Assembly (NCBI GenBank): GCA_020740775.1
Contig: JAHEWK010000018.1
Location: forward strand, 124,001 to 188,000
Direction of reading: 5' to 3'
Origin: Ilyonectria destructans
Lineage: Eukaryota > Ascomycota > Sordariomycetes > Hypocreales > Nectriaceae
Length of the DNA: 64,000 bases
Below the pieces are notes generated by a model that ran no database searches, was not told the DNA's origin, and worked only from the letters and a program-made list of their open reading frames with translations. Below, one piece after another: positions 33,288-43,338 of this stretch (positions are counted from its first letter, which is position 1; each line of letters starts with the position of its first letter). Made by a program: the position numbers and the translations under genes.

Positions 33288-33949
33288 ACTTGATTGCCTC
33301 TCCCTTCGGAACAAGGTGCTCCATGGTCTGTTTTAGTCAAATCTCAATCCGTGATGACATATGATGATACATGATGCGAAAGTGAGAATCTATGTTTCTA
33401 CTTGTCTCCACTCTATAAAATTGTTTCATTAATAGCAGCACATGTGGCAACCTTGAGAGTATACTCGCGTAGACAGCGCCCGGTTCACAACCAGCCGCCC
33501 CCGTGATACACCTCTCAATGCCTTGGTTATAATGAAAAAGACTCCGATCTATTCATAGACCCGACACTTTCATGAATCGAGCAAATGTGGTCAACTTGGA
33601 AATCATTCGATACAACCGACGGGCTCCTCTTGGCATTGAGTGCAATGTTGCAAGGCTCAACCATATTGTGCTCCGGTGAAACAACGTCAACTTCCTTTAA
33701 CTGTTATATGTTAGCACGGTCTAGTCATAGCGGGGACGAATCTCTATGAATATATTCAGCGAACCCGTGCTAACGAAGCTGATCCACATGTGGACCATGC
33801 TTGTATTGGGCTGCTTGCAGCAGCTGTGTTGGCAGGCAATCCTCCGAAGTTTGCCTCTTGTCGGCTCGCAAGCGGCGTAGTAGGTCAGTTAGGACATGAA
33901 ATTAATGCGGATCTTGTGGGGATTGCTACTCACATGGTGTGATCTCAGA
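33288..33949. other. Intergenic
   Basis: No gene, repeat or RNA recognised. Confidence 0.35.
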
Positions 33950-35560
33950 ACGACGCGCAGGAGCGACATTCCTGCCCAGAGTCAATCAAGACGGTCAAGA
34001 ATCGACGTGCCTGTAGGTCATGTTCTCTCTTACATTTCAGGTCCCTTCCCAATGACTTCACGTTGTCTTTTGATGCTATGACGCCCTTCTCGGTCGATTT
34101 GCTAGACATCTTCTAACAAGAATTACCCAAAGGCTTTGGCATCCACCCTTGGCGACGCAAGAGACAGCAGTCCTTCAGCTCAAACACGCATCCACGGATA
34201 ACATCAATGTCGTCAATTCCTCCCACTACCATGCTAACTCCCATTCTATTGACTGTCAATATCACTCCCAGTATCAACCCGATTTACAGTATATCAACAT
34301 TCTGCAAGACGCTATAAATGCATCGCCTACTGGCCACCAGCCTAGACCCTTTAGCAATACCCCCAAAAGTCTAAGGCCAAAAGATTGTCTCACACCCCAG
34401 ATTCATCTTGAAAAGGTCCACCTCAATTGGAAAATACCGATAGAGACTTCATTTTAAAGAAAGGAGTCTTCCATTTGCCTCCACGCCGGTATGGATGAGT
34501 CAAAGACGGAACCCTGTATTGCTCGCAACCTGATTCAAAAGTAGAGAGGCCCTTATCAAAACTTACTTCAAGCACGTCTACCCTTTTAGCTCCGTAGTTA
34601 GACAAGTCGACTTTGTGCAAAGTTATCGCGAGGGAAGATGCTCCTTGTTTGTACTATATGCTGTATTTGCAACTGCTGTCCTCTTCGCATCTGACGATGC
34701 AATCGCAGGATGTGGGTTTAACGATTGTTGTACCGCACAATCATTCTTTTCAAAGGCAAAACTACTTCATGGCTTTCAGTACGGAAGCGATCTCTTATCT
34801 ATGTTGCAAGGAGCTGTCATCCTGGGCGTCGTTATTATTGATCAGCCAACCGAAAAGGAGTTCAAGTACTGGTTTTACAATTCTACCCGACTCGCGGTCA
34901 AGCTAGACTTGCACAGCATGTAGGTGCTACCGCCGATGTTCAGACGAGAGACTAATACGGCAAACAACTGCCAGCGAGGTGATGCGCCTTCCAAGTCTCT
35001 CGGGATTTACAGGCGGATATAGTGGGTTCTCTACGTATGATTCCACGTTCCACGCCCTCGAAAATATTGGGAAAGAGGTGGCAAAGAAGCTTGGTGATGA
35101 GACTTTTCCTTCCAGCTCCCAAGCTTGACCCATCCGTTCGCAACTGCACAGAGCTAAGCCCCAAAATTCATAGATATATGGACTATAGATAAGACAGTAA
35201 AGATGGCAATGGAGAACTCAGGAGTAGTTAAGGTCCTCGTGAGAAGGATATCGCTACCTACCGCACCTTTGAACGCCTTTCGTCCTTCTAACGGATATAG
35301 CGAGTATTGGTACCAAGATTTGAAGGCAAAGGAATAGAATCAGCCACACATCATTGACATGAGGATTCCACCAGCGGCAAACTCTACCAAACATGACACT
35401 GCTATCGAAGTCGCGATCCATTTGTCCAGAACGATACGACTGTGCTGCCGAACGAAGAGCTGCTGGCACCTTACCAGTTCAAGCTGCGTTTTGACTCTGC
35501 GACGTAAGTTGAGCCACTGCTTCGCTATGGCAATGCTTACTCGACCACTAAAATGAGCAC
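33950..35560 (+). pseudogene. Zn2Cys6 transcription factor, degenerate
   Basis: A possible zinc-cluster start (KNRRACRSC) lies near 33990. The clear part is 34549-34923: YFKHVYPFSSVV, LFVLYAVFATAV, then FFSKAKLLHGFQYGSD with LLSMLQGAVILGV and STRLAVKLDLHS. This is the central domain of cutinase-regulator-type fungal transcription factors. It ends at a TAG where the family continues for several hundred residues. Further weak traces (AIEVAIHLSRTI near 35410) suggest the rest is present but scrambled. The zinc cluster and domain are separated by stops. It is a non-functional relic; confidence is good for the central domain only. Confidence 0.55.
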
Positions 35561-35927
35561 GAAGGTCTTGCAGAGGATGCATTAGTGAGGTAGTAGCCCC
35601 TTGGAGCAGCCCGGTTGTAAAGGTAATAGAATGTGCCTTTCCTTTCTGTCAGTCACATAGACAATTCTGGATAGCTTAGGATCTTAAGAGTATGAGCAGT
35701 TCGAAATATCAAAAAAGGCTCTGGATAAGTCTATTTAGTCTGAGAGTTAAGCTAATCTCATTGCTATCCAACATGTTTGACATCCTATTAGAACGGAGGC
35801 AGTTATTGAATCCAGTACCTCGGCATAAGGTCGAGTGTGTCAGGAAACTGTTCTCTAAGTATATGAAACTTCCCTGCTATACTTTGAACATGGTTTTCCT
35901 GGCTGTAAAACCTCACAATGGGACACA

Positions 35928-36710
35928 TTAGTTCCCAACATACTCGACAGTGACCGAGCTTCCACTGATGGAACCTTGAGTCAAAACGGTCTGGCCCTGG
36001 TCAGGCGAAATATCAATGATAACCGCTCCCTGGGGTCCAGATGTGCCTCCAGAGCCCGAGACAGAGGCATCGGTGAAAGTGACGGTGCCAAAGTCGACGA
36101 GGCTGACTTGGCTGCCATTCTCCTGGAAGGCCTCGACGATCCACTCGGCATTGGTCTCGCAGAGGGTAGAGGGCGTGTTGGTAAAGGTGTGAGAGACTTT
36201 TTGGTTGGTGCTCAAGTTCTGGAGAGTTGCAACGCCCTTGGTCTTGGAGGAAGCGTCCACGCTGATCTTAATCTCATCTCCAACACTGACGTCAAAGTTG
36301 CTGAAGCTGTACGAGTAGTCGGGAATCCACTCGTACCACGCATCAAAGGTTCCATCAGCGTAGAAGGAGATGCCAGTCTGAAGAATGGCGGTCTGGCATG
36401 TGTCGCCATCAATGCCAACCCAAGCTGAGGCAGCAGATCCATCCTCACCGCTCACTTCGGGAACTGTGATGGTGCCTTGGACCTGATTGTAGCCTGATCC
36501 GATCTTGACGGCTCCGCCCCAGTTGCCAGAGTACTGGACATTGGAGTCATTGACAGAGTCAAGAGACGAGATCCTCTGGTTAGGAGCAGAGTGGTGTCTG
36601 GCTCGTCGTGCAGACCGAGGGATGATGGGGGAGGTGTCCCGTGCGATGAGCTTGCGGCCAGGAGCGGCTGCAACAACGCTGGCCAGGGCGAGAAAAAGAG
36701 TAAACTTCAT
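35928..36710 (-). CDS. Secreted glutamic peptidase (eqolisin, G1/A4 family)
   Basis: Intronless, 260 aa. Signal peptide MKFTLFLALASVVAAAP is followed by a basic propeptide with RSARRARHH around residues 32-40. Family landmarks: YSGNWGGAVKIGSGYNQVQG, ASAWVGIDGDTCQTAILQTG, FDAWYEWIPDYSY and ETNAEWIVEAF. The catalytic Gln and Glu of this family lie in the CQTAILQTG and AEWIVEAF blocks, both intact. These are acid endopeptidases (aspergillopepsin II, scytalidoglutamic peptidase). They are secreted and insensitive to pepstatin. Length matches the family. A TATA box lies about 105 nt upstream. Confidence 0.95.
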   Translation of the reverse strand: MKFTLFLALASVVAAAPGRKLIARDTSPIIPRSARRARHHSAPNQRISSLDSVNDSNVQYSGNWGGAVKIGSGYNQVQGTITVPEVSGEDGSAASAWVGIDGDTCQTAILQTGISFYADGTFDAWYEWIPDYSYSFSNFDVSVGDEIKISVDASSKTKGVATLQNLSTNQKVSHTFTNTPSTLCETNAEWIVEAFQENGSQVSLVDFGTVTFTDASVSGSGGTSGPQGAVIIDISPDQGQTVLTQGSISGSSVTVEYVGN

Positions 36711-36813
36711 GTTGATGGTGGTAGTGAAAGAAGGAGTAGGTTAGAGGTGAGTTGCTTAGGCAGTCGCTGCTTCTGATGCTGATTTCGGTCGTCTTGGCTT
36801 GGCATGGACGGCA

Positions 36814-36821
36814 CTTATATA
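36814..36821 (-). promoter_or_regulatory. TATA box of the eqolisin gene
   Basis: TATATAAG on the minus strand, about 105 nt upstream of the ATG at 36710. Confidence 0.5.
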
Positions 36822-38472
36822 TTGATTCTGTATAACCTTGCGGTCGGTTCCTCGGCAGTGGTTCCTTTGCGTGCTCGACTTTCGCAATTGCACGCTATCC
36901 TCTATACCGCAGGCAGTTCATGTCGAAGTGCCGCATTTCCGGATCATGGCATTTTACTTGAATATCGCATGCTCCTGCAGGACTGAAGTGTGCAGTAACT
37001 CATCCAACGTGTTCAAATCACGGTAGATGGAGTCAGTTCGATGGTTCGATGCCGCGTCTGCCGGGAATCGTCCACCTACCTCTTTGGGCAATATCATGAA
37101 ACTTTTGGTGTTGAGTTTCGGCCCTCGAATTAACCACTTTCCTTTCTCGACAGGCCTTTTACATATTGCAACATCAATGGTATAAACGTCAGTGCCGACA
37201 CCCGCGGGATGTGGGGACGTTTACGATGATAAGGCAGATGCTGAGAGTGGATTGGTGCAACTCATTCTCAGATAGGGCTCAAAGCCGAGGCTAGGGGAAA
37301 AGCAGAAGTCTTTAACCGGACCATGTCACATTTCGAGAATTAGTGCTAGCTTAGGTAGGCCCAATATGATTGGCTACTGCCAGAATTCACAAAGCAAACG
37401 CGGTAATACTATGGTCCGTCTTTTCCCATTCTTTATGAGCTAGCTGCCTACGGAGCACTCTCTCATCGCTAATGGAGTCAAGGTACTAATATAGTGAAGA
37501 TCAGCACTGGAGCAGCAATATCGTCGAGATAGGCTTTTCTAGGATGAAGGGACTTTTGCTCTATCGCTTAAATTACATGCGCGCAGAACTGAACTTCCTT
37601 AATTCGAACCTGTATATGCTCTAATGGCCGTCGCGGTGGGTTCTGGGGCGACTTTCTATCGTAGGCCACTTAAGCTCCTGCGCAATTCTAGTCTGATACT
37701 GCATCTCCTCCACGTAGAAATGGCTCGGAAAGAAGACTGGAGAATTGGACTTTATCGATCATTATAAAGACTTCCAATGCTTAACCTGAAAGACAGACAT
37801 ACATCAATCCACTTTTTCACTCCCCAATTAAAGCACCCTGTATACACGTAACCACTCTTTCTAGCGGGTTGTGTTGCCCCTAGTGCTGCAAAATAATAGC
37901 TTGAAGACTTACTCTATGCTTCTTATTGTTGTGCGTTAAACTCAGTTCTTACAATAAGTCCGAATCCTATAGGCGAGCGATTTTTAATTCTTTATTTTAT
38001 CTTACGTTCGCTGAAACCAATTCAAGCATAGATCAGTATGTCAGTATGTACCAGAATAAGTTTCAAGTTGTATCCATCTACTTATTTATGAGAAGATTAT
38101 GTGATTAAGAGGAGATTACTGCTGGACTCACCTAGAAAGAGAAAAGAAAAAGAGAGATTTTTTGTTTTTATATTCTATATTTATTTAATGTATGCTCCAT
38201 GCTATCCATCTCAAGCTCAGTCAGCTATCAAAATCAAACAAAGTACACTTTCGCAAACATGTTTATCGACTTATTCACGCAGTACCGGCACAATGAAAGA
38301 GTTGGGTAAGCTCGCGATTTCGTCATTAAAAGATAAATATAGCGTGAAGGAGACTGCAGTTGGCGAGGGCAAGGAATGAAATACGAGGCACGCGGAGGAA
38401 TCAATCGTTGCAAATAACGGTCGCTCAGAAGGCATTGAACGTTGTACCGCTTCCTACTGCAATTTATAAGTC
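36822..38472. other. Long intergenic region
   Basis: About 1.65 kb between the eqolisin start and the regulator's 3' end. AT-rich from about 37780 on. No coding sequence, repeat or RNA recognised. Confidence 0.4.
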
Positions 38473-40002
38473 TCAAACCAGCAATATCCGCGCTTTCGTG
38501 TGTTCCATAGTCGTCCGCCAGCACCAAGTCGACTCAGGCTTACAACGCCGCAGCCTCCAACACTCTTCCATTATAATGAGCCCCTTCCACGTAAACCCCA
38601 ACACGTGTCCATCCTCCTCCACACGCCGAAGGACAGCTCGAAACCTCGGATGATGGCCTTCGCTTGCAGTGCATCCCGCAACTGTGAATGGCCAGCAAAC
38701 CCGAATGAACAGCCGGGATGGCAATGCCTCCAAAAGCTCAAGGCATCTCACTACGGTTTGCTGCATATCTGGCGGCCTGGGGAGACTTTGGTGGGCGGCC
38801 ACCGTTTGGAGGTAGACCAGAGCGGCATGTGCATGAAGAATCGTTACCCAGTTGCTGTCTCCCTCAGGGCCTGTAGCCGATTGTGAGAAACAAGCAGCTT
38901 CCTCTTGTATCAAGTCTTGAATCCGGAGAGTGAGCGCCTTTACTCTTTCATTTGGAGAAGCATGCTGTCCGTTGCTCACAGAAGCGGCGAATACGCTAAC
39001 TTCCTTAATTGTCGTCATGACTGAGTTGCGACAGCCCATAATGCATTGCGTGTTGATGCGGTCTCTTTGGAGGAGGGGCAGATAATTGAAGGCTCTGGGC
39101 TTGCTGTATGAGATGCCATGTGCAGCCTCAGCAAGAATGTCAGTCCAAACGTAGGTCGCGACAAAGAAGTCCAGCGCCGGTGTCTCGATCGGGTTGGCAA
39201 GAAGCTGCCCTATGCCACCGGCGATCTGGGTCTCAATCAAATCCAAGAGGGTCCCAGCACCATTCATATGAACTTCCCACAGACCCTCAGTTTCTCCATA
39301 GATCTCCAGACTGGCGAGCTGCAGAATGACAGCAACGGAGTGGACCGCCTTTGGGAGTGATGATATATAGAAACTATTTTGCTGCATCTCATCAATGCAA
39401 AGTTGAAGTCCTCGCAAAGCCATCAGCCGTGATGACCGAACTTCTGGTGTGACTTCGCATCGGCCGTTGGTAAAGCCGGCCTTGACGCCTGTTTCGAAAG
39501 TGATGCAGAGGCCACGCGACGCATGATACATGGGCTCGGAGGCGACAATCGTGTCAAAGAGCCACCTGCGGCTAGCCCGGCGGTAAAAGCCCCACTGGAG
39601 TGGGAAGATGACGTCGAGAAATGTGTGGATATATTGATAGTTGGGAGCGTAGTCGCAGTCTCGCAGTGGTTGGGTACAGTTGGACCACGTGCGGTCAAGA
39701 TCGAGCAAGGGTGAGGGGGGTTCATTCAGGTGGTGGACAAGCACGCCAGGGATTGTGCCAACGTTCTCCTGCCTTCGGCGACGATAGGCTCCTTCGGCGG
39801 CGTTCCGGATGGACTTTGCTTCGTCCGAGTCCAGAATCTGCTGCCAATTCTGCTTGTCGAGCATCCAGGCAGGCTTGCCGCCATAGCCGTAGCACTGCAG
39901 GCCCCGTGACACACAGTTTGAACAGGCCGGTGTGTTTTCGTCGCATTTCTTGCGTCGCAAACGGCACGTCCAGCAGCCAGTTCTAGTCCTCGAGCCAGAC
40001 AT
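38473..40002 (-). CDS. Zn2Cys6 transcription factor (Fungal_trans_2 type)
   Basis: Intronless, 509 aa from the first ATG in frame at 40002; the open frame upstream has no ATG. A complete zinc cluster stands at residues about 10-37: GCWTCRLRRKKCDE, ACSNCVSRGLQCYGYG. The rest is the helical domain of the Acr-2/Fungal_trans_2 group, with YQYIHTFLDVIFPLQWG, HASRGLCITFETG, and LWEVHMNGAGTLLDLI. C-terminal helices include RLFIRVCWPFTVAGC, typical of the family end. It is nuclear. It is divergent from the SnoaL-like gene at 40598 across a promoter holding a perfect 22-bp repeat, so it may control that neighbour or itself; this is inference. Confidence 0.9.
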   Translation of the reverse strand: MSGSRTRTGCWTCRLRRKKCDENTPACSNCVSRGLQCYGYGGKPAWMLDKQNWQQILDSDEAKSIRNAAEGAYRRRRQENVGTIPGVLVHHLNEPPSPLLDLDRTWSNCTQPLRDCDYAPNYQYIHTFLDVIFPLQWGFYRRASRRWLFDTIVASEPMYHASRGLCITFETGVKAGFTNGRCEVTPEVRSSRLMALRGLQLCIDEMQQNSFYISSLPKAVHSVAVILQLASLEIYGETEGLWEVHMNGAGTLLDLIETQIAGGIGQLLANPIETPALDFFVATYVWTDILAEAAHGISYSKPRAFNYLPLLQRDRINTQCIMGCRNSVMTTIKEVSVFAASVSNGQHASPNERVKALTLRIQDLIQEEAACFSQSATGPEGDSNWVTILHAHAALVYLQTVAAHQSLPRPPDMQQTVVRCLELLEALPSRLFIRVCWPFTVAGCTASEGHHPRFRAVLRRVEEDGHVLGFTWKGLIIMEECWRLRRCKPESTWCWRTTMEHTKARILLV

Positions 40003-40168
40003 GGTATCGACGTCTGTACTTGGTAGTCTAGCCAAGCCCTTGTCGATTGCCCGATGTGGGAGAGAGGAGGTGATGAGGGCTAAGCCAGCTAGGCGGGAGC
40101 AAATGCGACAGTTCAATATACAGGCCAGATACGGCGGGCGGCATTGACAACTTATCTGGCCCGTCTGG

Positions 40169-40380
40169 GTCGACTGCGCTTAAGCTAGGCTGCTTGTTAA
40201 GTGAAGCAGAGTCTTATACAAACCAGCGAGCAGTGGCTACGGATAAAGGGAAGGGGTTCTCGGGTACGAAAAGACACTGGAGTACCCGAGTGTGTTACAG
40301 TATATGTACTACACTGAATCCTTCGATAATAAGCACTAGACGCATCTAGCCTGTCTTAGTCGACTGCGCTTAAGCTAGGC
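40169..40380. repeat. Perfect 22-bp direct repeat in a divergent promoter
   Basis: The 22-bp sequence beginning GTCGACTGCGCTTAAGCT is identical at 40169-40190 and 40359-40380, 190 bp apart, and flanking bases are also similar. It lies between the divergent regulator and SnoaL-like genes and may be a regulator-binding site. Confidence 0.6.
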
Positions 40381-40477
40381 CTCTTTAAGTCAGGCAGACT
40401 ACATATGCCGGGGTTAGCTCTCCGACAAGTGCGACAGCTTTCTCCGTGTCGACGATATCGAAGATGAAGAAGACTAC

Positions 40478-40485
40478 TATATAAG
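40478..40485 (+). promoter_or_regulatory. TATA box of the SnoaL-like gene
   Basis: TATATAAG, about 113 nt upstream of the ATG at 40598. Confidence 0.5.
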
Positions 40486-40597
40486 AAGATAGGCTGTCCT
40501 CCTTCGTTCAGGTAGAATCAATCACTTTATATCTTTGTATCCCAGAGACTCACACTGCCGAGCCACATTTCTAAGCCCCTGCGCATCAACCTCCACT

Positions 40598-41071
40598 ATG
40601 TCTGCCCTCCCTGCAAACCTAGGTCTATCGGACCGCGAAGCCATCCCAGACGCCCTCTACCGTAGCATCATCGGCCTAGACGCCAGCGACGAAACCACAT
40701 TCAAGTCAGCCTGGCACAAAGACGCCACCTTCGTCTTCGACGGGATCGCCACCGTCCAAGGCCTCGACGCGATCCTGGAAAACACTTTCCAGGTTATTGG
40801 CGCCGGGCTCGACACGACGCACATGGTGAGCAATGTCCGGATCGACGTCAAGGAAGGGGCGGACACGGCGACATTGACGTCCCACGCCCTGGCGCAGCAT
40901 TATCGCAAGGGCGACGGCCGGAACCCAAAGGCGCCTCGCTTCTTGACGGGCAACATGTACTGGGTTGATCTGGCCAAGGATGAGAGCGACGGGGGGCTCT
41001 GGAAAATTAAGAAGCTTGAGATTAAGGTCATCTGGAGTGAGGGAGATGCGACGATTGTGGGATTGAATTGA
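40598..41071 (+). CDS. SnoaL-like/NTF2-fold protein
   Basis: Single exon, 157 aa, starting MSALPANLGLSDREAI. The pattern of an N-terminal helix (EAIPDALYRSIIGLDASDE), a Trp-His-Asp-Ala turn (SAWHKDATFVFDG), and strands with HMVSNVRIDV, ATLTSHALAQHY and GNMYWVDLAKDE is that of SnoaL_4-type proteins with the NTF2 cone fold. Members include polyketide cyclases, dehydratases and isomerases as well as non-enzymatic binders. The protein is small, cytosolic and intact. No polyketide synthase is nearby, so the pathway is unknown. Confidence 0.85.
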   Translation: MSALPANLGLSDREAIPDALYRSIIGLDASDETTFKSAWHKDATFVFDGIATVQGLDAILENTFQVIGAGLDTTHMVSNVRIDVKEGADTATLTSHALAQHYRKGDGRNPKAPRFLTGNMYWVDLAKDESDGGLWKIKKLEIKVIWSEGDATIVGLN

Positions 41072-41316
41072 CGTGCGAATGGCCAATTGCATAGATTTAA
41101 ATAGTTGATTATGTGAATTCTATGTATTTGATTTTGCTTTCATGCAGAGACCTGCTTGTTTATTCACTATAATATCTGGTTTTACCACCTTCTAAAGAAT
41201 AGGGCGGTTACGGGCCGTTACCGAAATTAGAAGCTCATACCTCACGTCATTCTTTCCAGCCATTTTATTAAATACACCGTGGTTGGCCATTCCGGCACGG
41301 GACTTGAGCGTTCTCC

Positions 41317-41757
41317 ATGCATGGCAATAAAGCCCAAGCAAAACAAGGCACAGTCTCACTTAGTCACCCAGTCATACGAGGCGAGATATCGAACTGGGAT
41401 GAAATAGAGCAACTCCGGAATCATACGTTTAACGAGCTATGCCCGATCGTAAACAACGCTGACGACGGCATTTCTGCGTTCTATGGTGTCACTTTTGAGA
41501 TCCAAGTCACAACATTCCAGGAGGATACATACAACATGCTTGTCCATCCTCTGCTGTACAAGCTGGAATCGGGGCTGCTTAATCGAGAGGAGATAATGAT
41601 AGACGTGTCCCATGACCTAGCGCGTGACATTGCACTTTGCATGACTTCATTCAAGCCAAGGTTGGACTCTATTTCTCGGAAAAGACAGTATGCAGAAGGC
41701 GAAATTCTCTCCATTGAACAATCAGTCTCTGATGCGGTACATCTATGCGATTTAGCT
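41317..41757 (+). pseudogene. Actin-like segment at the head of an NLR remnant
   Basis: A continuous frame from 41317 reads GNKAQAKQGTVSLSHPVIRG and EISNWDEIEQLRNHTFNEL. This parallels the actin core stretch GDEAQSKRGILTL...NWDDMEKIWHHTFYNEL nearly residue for residue. After a gap, LLYKLESGLLNREEIMI and DVSHDLARDIALCM recall the later actin block ...TTAEREIVRDIKEKLCYV. About 120 residues are kept and the phosphate-binding N-terminus is missing; a TGA (41305) lies just upstream in frame. The following NACHT-type sequence begins one frame away at about 41770. Whether one gene once encoded both parts, or an actin fragment landed here, cannot be told from this window. Confidence 0.5.
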
Positions 41758-41769
41758 AACAGTTCGTCA

Positions 41770-42725
41770 GTGAGATCAAAAAGGTCCGTCCCTCGAATGA
41801 CAGGCATACCAAGTCAAATGTCCCACCACATGAAGACCAAAAGCTCTGTCTCGAATCGCTTGCCTTTGATACTATGGACAATCGACTCTATGATATCGAG
41901 GACCTTTCTCGGGACACCTGCCAGTGGTTGCTTGGGCACACCAACTATAAACGTTGGGACAACCAAAACCACTCGCTGCTCTAGATTAGCGGAAAACCAG
42001 GTTCTGGAAAGTCAACTCTTATGAAACATGCGGTCTAATCTACGACTAGAAATGGAGGGGTGGGTGTTCTCTCCTTCTTCTTTCATGGACGTGGCACCAG
42101 GCTCCATAAGACTCTACTAGGTTTATTAAGATCATTTCTTTACCAACTGATCATGATAGCGCCTGCCGCTAATTATCAACTCATTGAAAAGTTCAAGAAA
42201 CTCTGTAATGCCAAAGGAGTGTTGAGTGAGAAGTGGCAATGGCATGAAAGAGAGGTACGGGATGATTTTGCATCAGCACTGTGTGAAGTCCTAAAGACAC
42301 ATCCCGTAAATCTCTTTGTCGATGCTCTTGATGAACGTGGAGAAGACGCTGCAGTTAAACTTGTCGACTGGTTCGAGCAGCTGATCAAACAACTCCCGCC
42401 TACCATCTCAAAGTTCAAGATTTGTTTCTCACGTCGACACTATTCTATCCTGAACCCCGACTACGGATTGGAAATATGTATGGAGCATGTAAACTCGATG
42501 AATATCACGGCATATGTGAAGAGTAGACTCTGTAGTTCCTGCGCCACTCTTGCTACGGAAATCTCACAGACAGTTATTCAACGCGCCTCAGGGGTCTTTC
42601 TCTGGGCCCACCTACTTACGGACCTAGCCCTGAAACTTGAGCGCCGAGGAGAAGGGAACAACAAGATCCAAGTTAAATTCGAGGAAATACTTCCAAGCTT
42701 AGACGAACTATTGACTGGGATGTGA
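41770..42725 (+). pseudogene. NACHT-domain (NLR-like) protein remnant
   Basis: In the frame of multiples of 3 the DNA reads LCLESLAFDTMDNRLYDIED, LSRDTCQWLLGHTNYKRW, then Walker A GKPGSGKSTLMK. A long open part follows with VLSFFFHGRGTRLHKTLLG, LFVDALDERGEDAAVKLVDW, KFKICFSRRHYSIL and ASGVFLWAHLLTDL. These are diagnostic of fungal NACHT NTPases (NOD-like receptors). TAG at 41982 stands where the family has Trp (TGG to TAG) and TAA at 42036 follows the Walker A. The frame ends at 42725 in AT-rich DNA with no C-terminal repeats. It is therefore broken at both ends and by RIP-like stops. Confidence 0.8.
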
Positions 42726-43338
42726 AACAGCTTAAGTTGAATTTCTTAAATATAATATAGAGTAGCTAAATTAGCAATTTGTTTAGATTTTACAGTAAGT
42801 CGATTTAATTCGAGTGATTAAGTTAAATAGCTGCTTATTAACTCACTTAGGGAAAGTAATATATCCAGCGCAGTTATATTATAAAGAAACAGTCAATCTC
42901 TGTTACATCCGAGCATTTAATAGCGAGATTAAAAGAGCCTTATTTTATCAGAAAGTAAAAACGCAAAACAGCGCTGTATTTACTCAATCTGAGCGCGGCA
43001 TCTATCACGCGATGCAGCCTTAGCCTATTGGAGCCTAGCTCTGCACAACAAAGAGGTCTATGATTCCAAACGAGAACCAGCTCGATCGTCGGCAATCTCG
43101 CACAGTCTTGGCATCGGATTCCTCCATCCATCATGACGTAAAACGTGCTGCGAGAGCATCGCACAGCCTCCTGCTCAGCCCTGTTCCTATTAGAGCTGAG
43201 GTAGCATTGTGCCATAGCGGAGGACCTTTAGCATGAGCCTCTCCAAGTTGCGGCGTTCACGGATCTTGCCATTAAAGTGATTCACTAGCACCTTGACACT
43301 CAAAGTTCCCCATCAGACTCCGAAGCCATAGTGTCACC
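42726..43338. other. Intergenic, AT-rich at the NLR side
   Basis: 42726-42970 is AT-rich, likely degraded. The remainder is the promoter of the next gene. No gene recognised. Confidence 0.4.

Noticed and set aside
38101..38527. Small frames between the eqolisin and regulator genes
   Set aside because: Low-complexity Lys/Phe-rich or antisense sequence, with no signal peptide, splice support or family features.
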